From positions 1 through 5,335 of the forward strand of contig JAZNRE010000031.1 in the NCBI GenBank assembly GCA_045590535.1: a stretch of DNA of 5,335 bases, given 5' to 3'. Source of the DNA: UMGS755 sp045590535 (GTDB taxonomy: Bacteria; Bacillota; Clostridia; UBA1381; UBA9506). The notes under the pieces were generated by a model, which saw only the letters and a program-made list of their open reading frames with translations, searched no databases and was not told the DNA's origin. This document shows positions 1 through 5,335 of the stretch, one piece after another (the stretch's first letter is position 1; each line of letters begins with the position of its first letter). Position numbers and translations under genes: made by a program.

Positions 1-1
1 A

Positions 2-3000
2 CCGCTTGGCCTCCGACTTGCATATTATTTTAATGCTGCCGGCTATCCGGTTGAAAAAGTTGACCGCATGGGCAATAAAGTGTATTATAACTGGTCAAAT
101 GACGCTATTCCCCTGCTCACCAGCATTGCCGACGATTCAGCTGACATTGTGTTTTTCACCTATAACGATGAGCTTGTCACAATTCGTCATAATGAAAAAA
201 CATATACGCTTTACCGTGAAGCAGAAGGTGACGGTTGGCTGCTTACAAAAGTAACCGACCCAATGGGCAGAACAACCGCATTTACTTACGAAACGCGCCC
301 CATGCAATTTAATTTTTGGGGCGATATACAAGAAGGTTGTGCCGCAAACAACTATTACCTGCTTACAAGCGTAACCTATCCCACCGGTCTCATCACTCAT
401 TATGAATATACCGTCGGCACAAAATGGATTTATAATATAGGAAACGGTAAAATAAACTATGCCAAGGTTTCTAAGCGTTATGATTATGACGGCGAAACCC
501 AAGCAAATACCCTTTCTTACCATTACTCCGGCGAGCCTGACGGCTGCCCTAATTATAAATCGACAGAGCTGCCGGGTAATTATAGCTACACCACCACAGT
601 GACCGATTCCATTAACAGCAAAACTACCTATGTTTATAATAAAAACCATGACCAAACCAAATTAGTTCGTTCTGCAGGCACCAAAATCTATGCTGAAGAA
701 ACCCGTCAGTTCGATAGCGTCACTCGCATGCCGGACCTGTTCATTAACACAGCTTATAACAAAAACGGTGAGAGCCGCAATGTATACACAGCCTCAAAGT
801 TTGACAGCCGAGGTAATTTGATTTATACCGACACCTATGAAAACCACGAGCAAGTCGGTCAAAATGTGCAGGAATATGAATATAGCCTGGCAAATCTCTG
901 CGTTTATGAAAGCTATTTTAAAGATGCAGACACAAAAATTGAAATTAAGCGCACCGTGAGCCCGGGCGGGCGCACAATTGCCGCCGAAAGCACATATGAA
1001 AACGGCCGCTTAATAAAAAAAGACACCTTTTCCTATGATGAGTATAACAATCTGATTGAATCCTGCGTGGCAAATAACGAAACAGATTCCGTAATCACAA
1101 AATATCAGTATGAAAGCAACAATGCTTTTCAATATCCTGTGCAAATGAGCATCGGCGGCATTAAAAATGCCGACGGTGAGACAGAGCATTATCAATATCA
1201 GCTTTCTTATGATGCTTACGGCAACCTGGCAGAAACAATTAACCCTGATAAAAGCCGTGTGTCTTACACATATGATAAATTAAACCGCCAAACAGAAGAG
1301 CGTTTGGAAGATGGCAGCGTCCGCCTCACCCACTATCATGATTCAAAGAACACCATCACCACAACGGACGCTGCCGGATATTCGCTCTTGTATTCTTATG
1401 ATAAATATGGTAAAATAAAATCAGTCTATGATGTTTCTCAGTCTGCCTACCTGCTTCGTCGCAGCTATGATGCTAAAGAAAGGCTGGCAGAAGAAACCGA
1501 TGCCCGAGGCACAAAGTATCAATATACTTATGACGGGCAAGACCGTGTCACAGCCCTTGTTGCTTATGACGCTTCCGGCACAGTGCTCTCTGAGCAATAT
1601 CTTTCTTATAACACCGCCGTCACAGAAAACGGCCGTGGCTACACCCGTCTGTTCTTAGAAGAGGGGCCGGCAGAAGAGCGCCGATACACCACCCACCTCT
1701 TCGATTATTTAGGTCGTCAGGTGCAAAAAAGCCACCATGGCGAAGAGGGTCTGCGTTCAGAGTATTATACCTATGATTTAGCGGGCAACTGCCTAACGGC
1801 GACAGCGCCGGATGGGGGCGTTACCACCCATGCCTATGATGTTTTCGGCAATCCGGTTTACTCCCTGCTGCCCGATGGCACTGAAAATTATTTTACCTAT
1901 GATTTTAACAGCAACTGCACCGGCGAAACAAACGGCGCCGGAGAAGAAACTGTCTATTTTTATGATGGTCTTTCCCGCCTGACCCGCCAGGAAACTACTG
2001 ACGGTGTAAAGCGCAGCATTTCCCGCAGCTATTTCGATTTTCGGGGCAATGTGCTGCGCACATTAGATGGTGAAAACAACCGCACCGAGTATAGCTATGA
2101 CCTGCGCGGCTTCCTTTCAGATGTCCGTCAGTATGCAAGGAGCACCACAGGACAAGAAACGGTTTATGCTTATGACGGCGAAGGTCGCATCACAAGCTTT
2201 TCCACCGGCGCAATCGGGGCAAAGAATAAACATACCTATCGGTATGAGCTGGATGTTTTAGGTCGCCCCATAAAAGAAACCGATCCCATGGGTCAGGTGA
2301 GTGAGTATAGTTACGATCCGGACGGCGCTCTCTCCCAAAGCATTGACAAAAACGGCGTGACAACCAATTATGCTTATGACGGCTTAGGACGCCTGTTAAA
2401 ACAAACCAACAGCAAAAGCGGCAGCCTTTGTTATGCGTATAACGATTTTGGTCAAATCATCAGCCTCACCGATGGCAAGCTCACTGTTCAAAGCCACTAT
2501 AACCGCTATGGCGACCCTGTGCGCGTGGTTCGTGACAGAAGCGAGGAAAGCTATGCCTATGATATGGCAGGTCGCTTAACAAAGCACATCATAACCGACA
2601 GGGACATGGGCAGCCTGACCACCAAATACAGCTACGATGCCATGGGCCGCCCCGCAGCCATCGAAACCGATGGCGGACGAGAGGTTTTAACCTATGATAA
2701 AGCTGGCAGAATTGTTGAAAAAGCCTTTCCCCAAACCGACACAAGAAAGGTGTATAGCTACTACAAAAATGGTCTTTTAAAAAGCCTGTTAACCTATGCC
2801 GGTGGAGAATTAACCGCCACTGAAAGCATAGAATATGATAAAAACGGCAACAAAACCCTTTGGGAGCAAAATGGTGCCGTAACAAAATATGCCTATGACG
2901 GCATGAACCGCCTGCAAAGCGTCTCTGAACCCTCAGGGCTTTTAACCGAATATGAGTTTGACAGCTTTGGAAACATAAAAAAGGAATATACCTTATCAGG

Positions 3001-4381
3001 CAGTGGCATTAAAACCCGCCAATTTGAATATGATGCGGGCAACCGCCTGCTGCTTAGCTATGATGCAAACAGCAGCACCCGCTATGGTTATGATGCAGCG
3101 GGCAATTTGACCCACAAAATTTTTGAGCTATCAGGCAGAGAAACAAAAAGCTGGTATGAATATGATGGCTATAACCGCCTCACAGCCTTTGTTTCCGGCA
3201 ATTTGACGGCAGAATATGCCTATAACCCCGAAGGCCTGCGAGAGAGCAAAACCGTTAACGGCAGCCCCACCCGCTTTCTCTATGATGGCGCCAACATTGT
3301 TGGCGAGCTGACGGCAGATAACTATTATTTATATTACCGTGGCACCGAGCTGCTGAGCAGCAAGGCCTTTTCAGGCCAAATGGCAACCTATGGGCTTGAT
3401 AGTCACGGCAGCGTCACCGCCCTGACCAACGAAATGGGCGAAACCACCAAAACCTACGCTTACAATGCCTATGGCAAGGAGCAGACTTTCATCGCTCCTG
3501 CCGGCAACCAAAGCATTCTCTATTTGTGGAAGAACGAAACGGAGAGCACACATAATCCATTCAGGTTCTGTGGGGAATATTCTGATGATGAGACGGGTTT
3601 GGTTTACCTGCGGAATCGGTATTATGACCCCAACGCAAGACGATTCATTACGGAAGATCCGGCAAGGGATGAACTGAATTGGTATGCGTATTGTGGGAAT
3701 AATCCGGTGAATTATACGGATCCGTGGGGGTTGGAAGTTAGACAACTAACGGAAATGGCGTCAGACAGAGGATTAGCAATTAATTGGAATGGTAAAGGTG
3801 GTTCGAGATGGGAAGTTACCATTGATGGTAGCACACTTACCTTACATAGACAATATAAAAATGGCGATTACAGTTTGAAGTTGAATGGTATTGAGATAAG
3901 CGTGGAGGAACTTTCGCTTCATGCAGCTGATAACAAAATTTATATTGAAGAGAGTTTCTTTAATTGCAATATAAATGACGGTTCAGGAGTGAAAGATGAA
4001 AGCTGGATGATAGCTGCTGCATTTGTTGGAGGTGCAGTTGCAGTAAAAGCTGGAGTTGCTACTGTCCTATCCAAGGGAGTCGCTAAATTAGCACCAGTTG
4101 CATCAACATTGTCAAATATAGATCCCAATAAACTAAATCATATATTTAATAAGGCCGAACATAATTTAGTTCCGTTGGTTCAAAAATTTGGTGGAAATAC
4201 GAGAAATGCATATATTGCTGTGCAAAACGCTGCACAGAAAGTAGTAAACGCTCAAAAGCTCAATGGCGTATTTGATTCTGTAAAAAATCCAATAACAGTT
4301 AATGTTAAGGGCGTTATTATTAATGTGGGTGGAAATGTTGTAGATGGTATTCTTAAAATTGGTACATTCTATGCAAAATAA
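2..4381 (+). CDS. RHS/YD-repeat polymorphic toxin, 5'-truncated by window edge
   Basis: Likely a secreted or surface RHS toxin used in contact-dependent competition: the YD repeats fold into a hollow beta-shell that encloses a C-terminal toxin. The frame is open to the left edge, and 22 codons precede the first ATG at 68. They read as ordinary RHS-type sequence (ending AAGYPVEKVDR) and no ribosome binding site stands before that ATG, so 68 is not the real start. About 1459 residues are visible. Residues below count from the ATG at 68. RHS-like sequence (TDPMGRTTAFTYE) appears from about 62. Roughly thirty YDxxGRL-type repeats run from about 138 to 1140. The conserved core end starts at NPFRF (1163) and finishes at DPWGL (1218-1222). 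A 215-residue variable tail follows. Any signal peptide or export domain would lie outside the window. It ends in TAA, 18 bases before the next start. The RHS identity is certain; the toxin role is inferred from family architecture. Confidence 0.96.
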   Translation, partial: PLGLRLAYYFNAAGYPVEKVDRMGNKVYYNWSNDAIPLLTSIADDSADIVFFTYNDELVTIRHNEKTYTLYREAEGDGWLLTKVTDPMGRTTAFTYETRPMQFNFWGDIQEGCAANNYYLLTSVTYPTGLITHYEYTVGTKWIYNIGNGKINYAKVSKRYDYDGETQANTLSYHYSGEPDGCPNYKSTELPGNYSYTTTVTDSINSKTTYVYNKNHDQTKLVRSAGTKIYAEETRQFDSVTRMPDLFINTAYNKNGESRNVYTASKFDSRGNLIYTDTYENHEQVGQNVQEYEYSLANLCVYESYFKDADTKIEIKRTVSPGGRTIAAESTYENGRLIKKDTFSYDEYNNLIESCVANNETDSVITKYQYESNNAFQYPVQMSIGGIKNADGETEHYQYQLSYDAYGNLAETINPDKSRVSYTYDKLNRQTEERLEDGSVRLTHYHDSKNTITTTDAAGYSLLYSYDKYGKIKSVYDVSQSAYLLRRSYDAKERLAEETDARGTKYQYTYDGQDRVTALVAYDASGTVLSEQYLSYNTAVTENGRGYTRLFLEEGPAEERRYTTHLFDYLGRQVQKSHHGEEGLRSEYYTYDLAGNCLTATAPDGGVTTHAYDVFGNPVYSLLPDGTENYFTYDFNSNCTGETNGAGEETVYFYDGLSRLTRQETTDGVKRSISRSYFDFRGNVLRTLDGENNRTEYSYDLRGFLSDVRQYARSTTGQETVYAYDGEGRITSFSTGAIGAKNKHTYRYELDVLGRPIKETDPMGQVSEYSYDPDGALSQSIDKNGVTTNYAYDGLGRLLKQTNSKSGSLCYAYNDFGQIISLTDGKLTVQSHYNRYGDPVRVVRDRSEESYAYDMAGRLTKHIITDRDMGSLTTKYSYDAMGRPAAIETDGGREVLTYDKAGRIVEKAFPQTDTRKVYSYYKNGLLKSLLTYAGGELTATESIEYDKNGNKTLWEQNGAVTKYAYDGMNRLQSVSEPSGLLTEYEFDSFGNIKKEYTLSGSGIKTRQFEYDAGNRLLLSYDANSSTRYGYDAAGNLTHKIFELSGRETKSWYEYDGYNRLTAFVSGNLTAEYAYNPEGLRESKTVNGSPTRFLYDGANIVGELTADNYYLYYRGTELLSSKAFSGQMATYGLDSHGSVTALTNEMGETTKTYAYNAYGKEQTFIAPAGNQSILYLWKNETESTHNPFRFCGEYSDDETGLVYLRNRYYDPNARRFITEDPARDELNWYAYCGNNPVNYTDPWGLEVRQLTEMASDRGLAINWNGKGGSRWEVTIDGSTLTLHRQYKNGDYSLKLNGIEISVEELSLHAADNKIYIEESFFNCNINDGSGVKDESWMIAAAFVGGAVAVKAGVATVLSKGVAKLAPVASTLSNIDPNKLNHIFNKAEHNLVPLVQKFGGNTRNAYIAVQNAAQKVVNAQKLNGVFDSVKNPITVNVKGVIINVGGNVVDGILKIGTFYAK
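479..3479 (+). other. RHS/YD-repeat tract (protein repeats)
   Basis: This is the part of the protein built from about thirty degenerate repeats with the pattern [YF]D-x-x-G-[RN]-[LI]. Examples are YDAYGNLAE (from base 1208), YDGLGRLLK, YDMAGRLTK, YDAMGRPAA, YDKAGRIVE and YDAAGNLTH. Several units lack the glycine (YDKLNRQTE, YDEYNNLIE, YDGMNRLQS). In characterised family members (TcC proteins, bacterial Rhs) such repeats form a spiral beta-sheet that walls off the toxin. Codons here favour CGC for arginine, GGC for glycine and ACC/ACA for threonine. Parts are GC-rich: I count 34 of 60 G+C in both 1801-1860 and 2641-2700. The repeats are diverged at DNA level, so this is a protein repeat and not a DNA satellite. 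Confidence 0.93.
3554..3733 (+). other. conserved RHS core terminus, NPFRF to DPWGL
   Basis: This block encodes NPFRFCGEY, then DDETGLVYLRNRYYDP, RRFITEDP, NWYAYCGNNPVNY and finally DPWGL. It is the hyperconserved end of the RHS core. In characterised family members the equivalent region plugs the shell and performs autoproteolysis next to the DPxGL motif using conserved aspartates, releasing the tip inside the shell. The aspartates and DPxGL are intact, so self-cleavage just after DPWGL (base 3733) is expected but not shown. A small deviation is DPNARRF, where the common form is DPxxGRF: an arginine codon (AGA) replaces the usual glycine. Codon use differs sharply from the preceding repeats, with CGG, AGA, CGA and AGG arginines, ACG threonines and GGG/GGT glycines. 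Confidence 0.93.
3734..4378 (+). other. variable C-terminal tail after DPWGL (toxin-bearing tip)
   Basis: These 215 residues (1223-1437) follow the conserved core and have no YD repeats. Three parts can be seen. First comes a polar, probably beta-rich segment (about 1223-1310) with several alternating strands, such as WEVTIDGSTLTLHRQY and YSLKLNGIEISVEEL. Next is a hydrophobic, alanine/glycine/valine-rich segment (about 1314-1334, MIAAAFVGGAVAVKAGVATVL). It is interrupted by a lysine, so it could be a membrane-active or packing helix. Last is a compact alpha+beta domain, described separately. The tail is AT-rich: I count 18 of 60 G+C in both 4261-4320 and 4321-4380. This tail-after-DPxGL layout is standard for polymorphic toxins, where the core is conserved and the tip is exchanged. 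Confidence 0.85.
4121..4378 (+). other. putative C-terminal toxin domain, possibly Ntox35-like
   Basis: The last 86 residues (1352-1437) look like a small independent alpha+beta domain. It opens with DPNKLNHIF and EHNLVPLVQKFGG, giving two histidines seven residues apart (H1358 and H1365). A helix rich in A, Q, N and K follows, then two strands (NPITVNVKGVIINVGG) and the ending NVVDGILKIGTFYAK, with D1426 and K1430. The KLNHIF...HNL...FGG...VVDGxxKIGT pattern reminds me of polymorphic toxin type 35 (Ntox35, predicted nuclease). That match is from memory and unverified. If it is a metal-independent nuclease, the two histidines, the aspartate and the lysine are the obvious catalytic candidates. 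The function is inferred, not demonstrated. Confidence 0.5.
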
Positions 4382-4386
4382 TAATT

Positions 4387-4393
4387 GAAGAGG
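4387..4393 (+). promoter_or_regulatory. ribosome binding site of the immunity gene
   Basis: GAAGAGG lies six bases before the ATG at 4400, a good Shine-Dalgarno match at good spacing. It decides the start. The upstream in-frame TTG at 4385 sits at the edge of this site, has no ribosome binding site of its own at proper distance, and begins only three bases after the RHS stop. Confidence 0.85.
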
Positions 4394-4399
4394 TTTATT

Positions 4400-4792
4400 A
4401 TGAATGAAAAATTGTCTCCATTAGAAAGAGAAATTATAGAAGCAATACTAAAATGCCAAAAAGATATTCAAGTATGTGAGCAGTTGTACAAACAATATAA
4501 AGTAGCATCAGTGAAAAAAAGAATCTTTACCGGTGTAGGATTTTATACGGAATTTATTATTAATGAAAAAAATTTGGCTATAGAATCAAATGTACAAATG
4601 CAACTTGGTAGTGTTTATGCAACAATCGAAGGTTTAGAGTGCGGGGCAGGCTTTGTTTTATTTGTAGAAAATGGGTTTATAGCCACTCTTGAAGGGTACA
4701 GTTACGACGAACAATGGCCTAATGATGCAAAAGTAGGTGAAATATTTATGGTAAAAGATGATGGTTCACTTGAAAGGACAGAATTGACATAG
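4400..4792 (+). CDS. putative cognate immunity protein of the RHS toxin
   Basis: Predicted 130-residue cytoplasmic protein that most likely binds and neutralises the toxin tip encoded just upstream. This role is inferred from position: it starts 18 bases after the RHS stop, on the same strand, with a strong ribosome binding site, so the two are probably co-transcribed. No signal peptide or membrane helix is seen. The N-terminus (about 1-38) is a charged, probably helical segment. The rest looks like a beta-rich domain with FTGVGFYTEF (about 44-53), LGSVYATIEGLECGAGFVLF (about 68-87) and a final LEGYSYDEQWP. The GAGF..F..G.I..LEGY.YDE.WP signature resembles an immunity-type family I recall beside toxin genes, but I cannot name it. 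It is AT-rich (17 of 60 G+C in 4561-4620), like the toxin tail. Its TAG stop shares its last base with the first base of the downstream palindromic element. Confidence 0.8.
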   Translation: MNEKLSPLEREIIEAILKCQKDIQVCEQLYKQYKVASVKKRIFTGVGFYTEFIINEKNLAIESNVQMQLGSVYATIEGLECGAGFVLFVENGFIATLEGYSYDEQWPNDAKVGEIFMVKDDGSLERTELT

Positions 4793-4877
4793 GACACAAG
4801 GGTGGGACACAAGGGGACGGTTCTCTTGGGACACAAGGGGACGGGTCTCTTGTGTCCCTTGTGTCCCCCTTGTGTCC
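4792..4877. repeat. palindromic GGACACAAG element, REP-like, three direct and three inverted copies
   Basis: Direct copies of GGACACAAG begin at 4792, 4805 and 4829. Inverted copies (CTTGTGTCC) occupy 4849-4857, 4858-4866 and 4869-4877. All can pair in one long hairpin. Bases 4792-4802 pair with 4867-4877 (11 bp), 4805-4813 with 4858-4866 (9 bp), and 4829-4837 with 4849-4857 (9 bp), around an 11-base loop GGGACGGGTCT at 4838-4848. The left arm also carries a 15-base internal loop (4814-4828). GGGACACAAGGGGACGG motifs of this type recur between genes in many clostridial and related genomes and resemble REP sequences mobilised by IS200-like (Y1/RAYT) transposases. That is recollection, and no transposase is in the window. 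It fills the whole gap between two convergent genes. Confidence 0.85.
4804..4851 (+). repeat. 24-base tandem direct repeat, two units
   Basis: Two head-to-tail 24-base units, 4804-4827 and 4828-4851, each begin GGGACACAAGGGGACGG and end TCTCTT. They differ at one base: the 18th position is T at 4821 and G at 4845. They form the left half of the larger palindromic element. The near identity points to recent tandem duplication of the unit, or to copying between units. Confidence 0.9.
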
Positions 4878-4885
4878 ATGTCCCG

Positions 4886-5071
4886 TCACCCTGGTGTTAT
4901 ACAATATATAATACAAAACACACCAAAAGCAATGCAAATACAGCAAAATCTTTTTTTTCCAAAAATTTCCATAAGAAGATTATGATATGAAAAAATACTT
5001 AACAAAAAATCAATTTTAAAATATCCTCCGATTATTAATAAAATTCCAAGTATCAAAGCAAAAACCCTCAT
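4886..5071 (-). CDS. small two-helix membrane protein, possibly Imm17-like immunity protein
   Basis: Predicted 61-residue membrane protein. The ATG at 5071 is preceded by GGGGG at a seven-base spacing. A longer TTG start at 5125 would overlap the upstream gene and is not preferred. Residues about 2-17 (RVFALILGILLIIGGY) form a first membrane helix and about 41-58 (RFCCICIAFGVFCIIYC) a second. They are joined by a short polar loop containing FGKKR. The layout of LG..LIIGG, a loop with FGxK, and a second hydrophobic stretch recalls the Imm17 family of small two-helix immunity proteins, by memory only. It begins 16 bases after the stop of the gene upstream on the same strand, so an operon is likely. 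The lysine codons contain a run of eight A (4951-4958 as T on the plus strand), a slippage-prone spot. The TGA stop lies eight bases from the palindromic element. Confidence 0.65.
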   Translation of the reverse strand: MRVFALILGILLIIGGYFKIDFLLSIFSYHNLLMEIFGKKRFCCICIAFGVFCIIYCITPG

Positions 5072-5078
5072 TTGAGTA

Positions 5079-5083
5079 CCCCC
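5079..5083 (-). promoter_or_regulatory. putative ribosome binding site of the small membrane protein
   Basis: On the minus strand GGGGG stands seven bases before the ATG at 5071. It is G-rich rather than a consensus AGGAGG, but it is the only purine-rich block in the 16 bases between the upstream stop and this ATG. It favours the ATG over the TTG further upstream. Confidence 0.5.
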
Positions 5084-5087
5084 GAAT

Positions 5088-5333
5088 TTATTTAATACTC
5101 TCCATGTATTTACTGTATAAGTCAAAAACAGACTGTCTTCGTTCCTTGTATTGACTCAGAGCAGATTTTATAACATTGGCAGCACCTTCCGCTTCACCTC
5201 TGTTATATCCGACGGTATAAACATAATACGAAAAAGCCCTTTGGTAGTATTTCTTTATTTCTTTGTCAGGATTTTTTGATTGAGAAAGATTATAGTCGAT
5301 TCTATGTAATGTTTCACCTTGAAATATTGTTCC
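5088..5333 (-). CDS. C-terminal end of an unrecognised protein, truncated by window edge
   Basis: Reading the minus strand from 5333 gives 81 uninterrupted residues ending in TAA at 5088. The other two minus-strand frames hit stops early (one at its seventh codon), and no ATG or plausible start precedes this stretch, so it is the tail of a gene entering from the right. The visible sequence begins GTIFQGETLHRIDYN, continues with YYQRAFSYYVYTVGYNRGEA and ends in a charged helical stretch (ALSQYKERRQSVFDLYSKYM). It has no YD repeats, membrane helix or motif I recognise. Because a small membrane protein of immunity type follows 16 bases later, it may be the toxic tip of a second toxin. A plain hypothetical protein is equally possible. 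Confidence 0.7.
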   Translation of the reverse strand, partial: GTIFQGETLHRIDYNLSQSKNPDKEIKKYYQRAFSYYVYTVGYNRGEAEGAANVIKSALSQYKERRQSVFDLYSKYMESIK

Positions 5334-5335
5334 GG

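Noticed and set aside
137..655. 172-codon minus-strand open frame inside the RHS gene
   Set aside because: It is a shadow of the RHS coding frame. The repeated TAT/GAT-rich YD codons leave long open frames on the opposite strand, and this one has no recognisable domain or ribosome binding site.
3371..3745. 124-codon minus-strand open frame over the conserved RHS core end
   Set aside because: It lies wholly opposite the most conserved part of the RHS core, which explains the sequence; the antisense product is isoleucine/proline-rich and matches nothing.
4385..4399. TTG start at 4385 giving a 135-residue immunity protein
   Set aside because: The GAAGAGG site at 4387-4393 would fall inside this extended reading frame, and it is correctly spaced for the ATG at 4400.
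4792..4877. Canonical intrinsic terminator
   Set aside because: The hairpin is strong, but no run of T follows it on either strand, so it is not a standard rho-independent terminator. A non-canonical bidirectional role remains possible.
4792..4877. CRISPR array
   Set aside because: The copies are adjacent or nested, both orientations occur within 86 bases, and there are no unique spacers of regular length.
4746..4946. 66-codon minus-strand open frame across the repeat
   Set aside because: It is a translation of the other strand of the same repeat plus the antisense of the immunity gene end.
4802..4990. 62-codon plus-strand open frame across the repeat
   Set aside because: Its first half is a translation of the palindromic repeat (GHKGT... 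units) and its second half is antisense to the membrane gene; no real protein signature.
5072..5125. TTG start at 5125 giving a 79-residue membrane protein
   Set aside because: It would overlap the end of the upstream minus-strand gene, and its extra 18 residues are out-of-frame reading of that gene. The ATG at 5071 has its own purine-rich site.

Overview
The window looks like an accessory region from a Gram-positive anaerobe of the Clostridia type. The evidence is a very large RHS/YD-repeat protein without Gram-negative features, AT-rich flanking genes with strong GAAGAGG-type Shine-Dalgarno sites, and an intergenic GGGACACAAGGGGACGG palindrome of a kind I recall from clostridial genomes. 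No rRNA, tRNA or housekeeping gene is present, so the assignment is an inference.

Layout, left to right. Positions 2-4381 (+) hold one giant reading frame, already open at the left edge, so the start of the gene lies outside the window. It encodes a long run of RHS/YD repeats, the conserved core end that closes with DPWGL (3719-3733), and a 215-residue variable C-terminal tail carrying the presumed toxin. An 18-base gap with a good ribosome binding site leads to a 130-codon gene (4400-4792, +), which by position and character is the cognate immunity protein. Directly at its stop codon begins a 90-base element made of three direct and three inverted copies of GGACACAAG. On the far side, on the minus strand, are a 61-codon two-helix membrane protein (4886-5071) resembling small membrane immunity proteins and, upstream of it, the C-terminal 81 residues of a gene that enters from the right edge (5088-5333).

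How it fits together. The left half is a standard polymorphic toxin cassette: an RHS shell, a toxin tip, then the immunity gene. The right half has the same order on the opposite strand (C-terminal end of a larger protein, short gap, small possible immunity gene), so it may be a second toxin-immunity cassette. The two converge on the palindromic repeat, which both genes' stop codons touch or nearly touch. Codon use changes just before the conserved RHS core end (around 3535), and the tail and immunity gene are much AT-richer than the middle of the core. This suggests that the core end, toxin and immunity gene moved as a unit by recombination.
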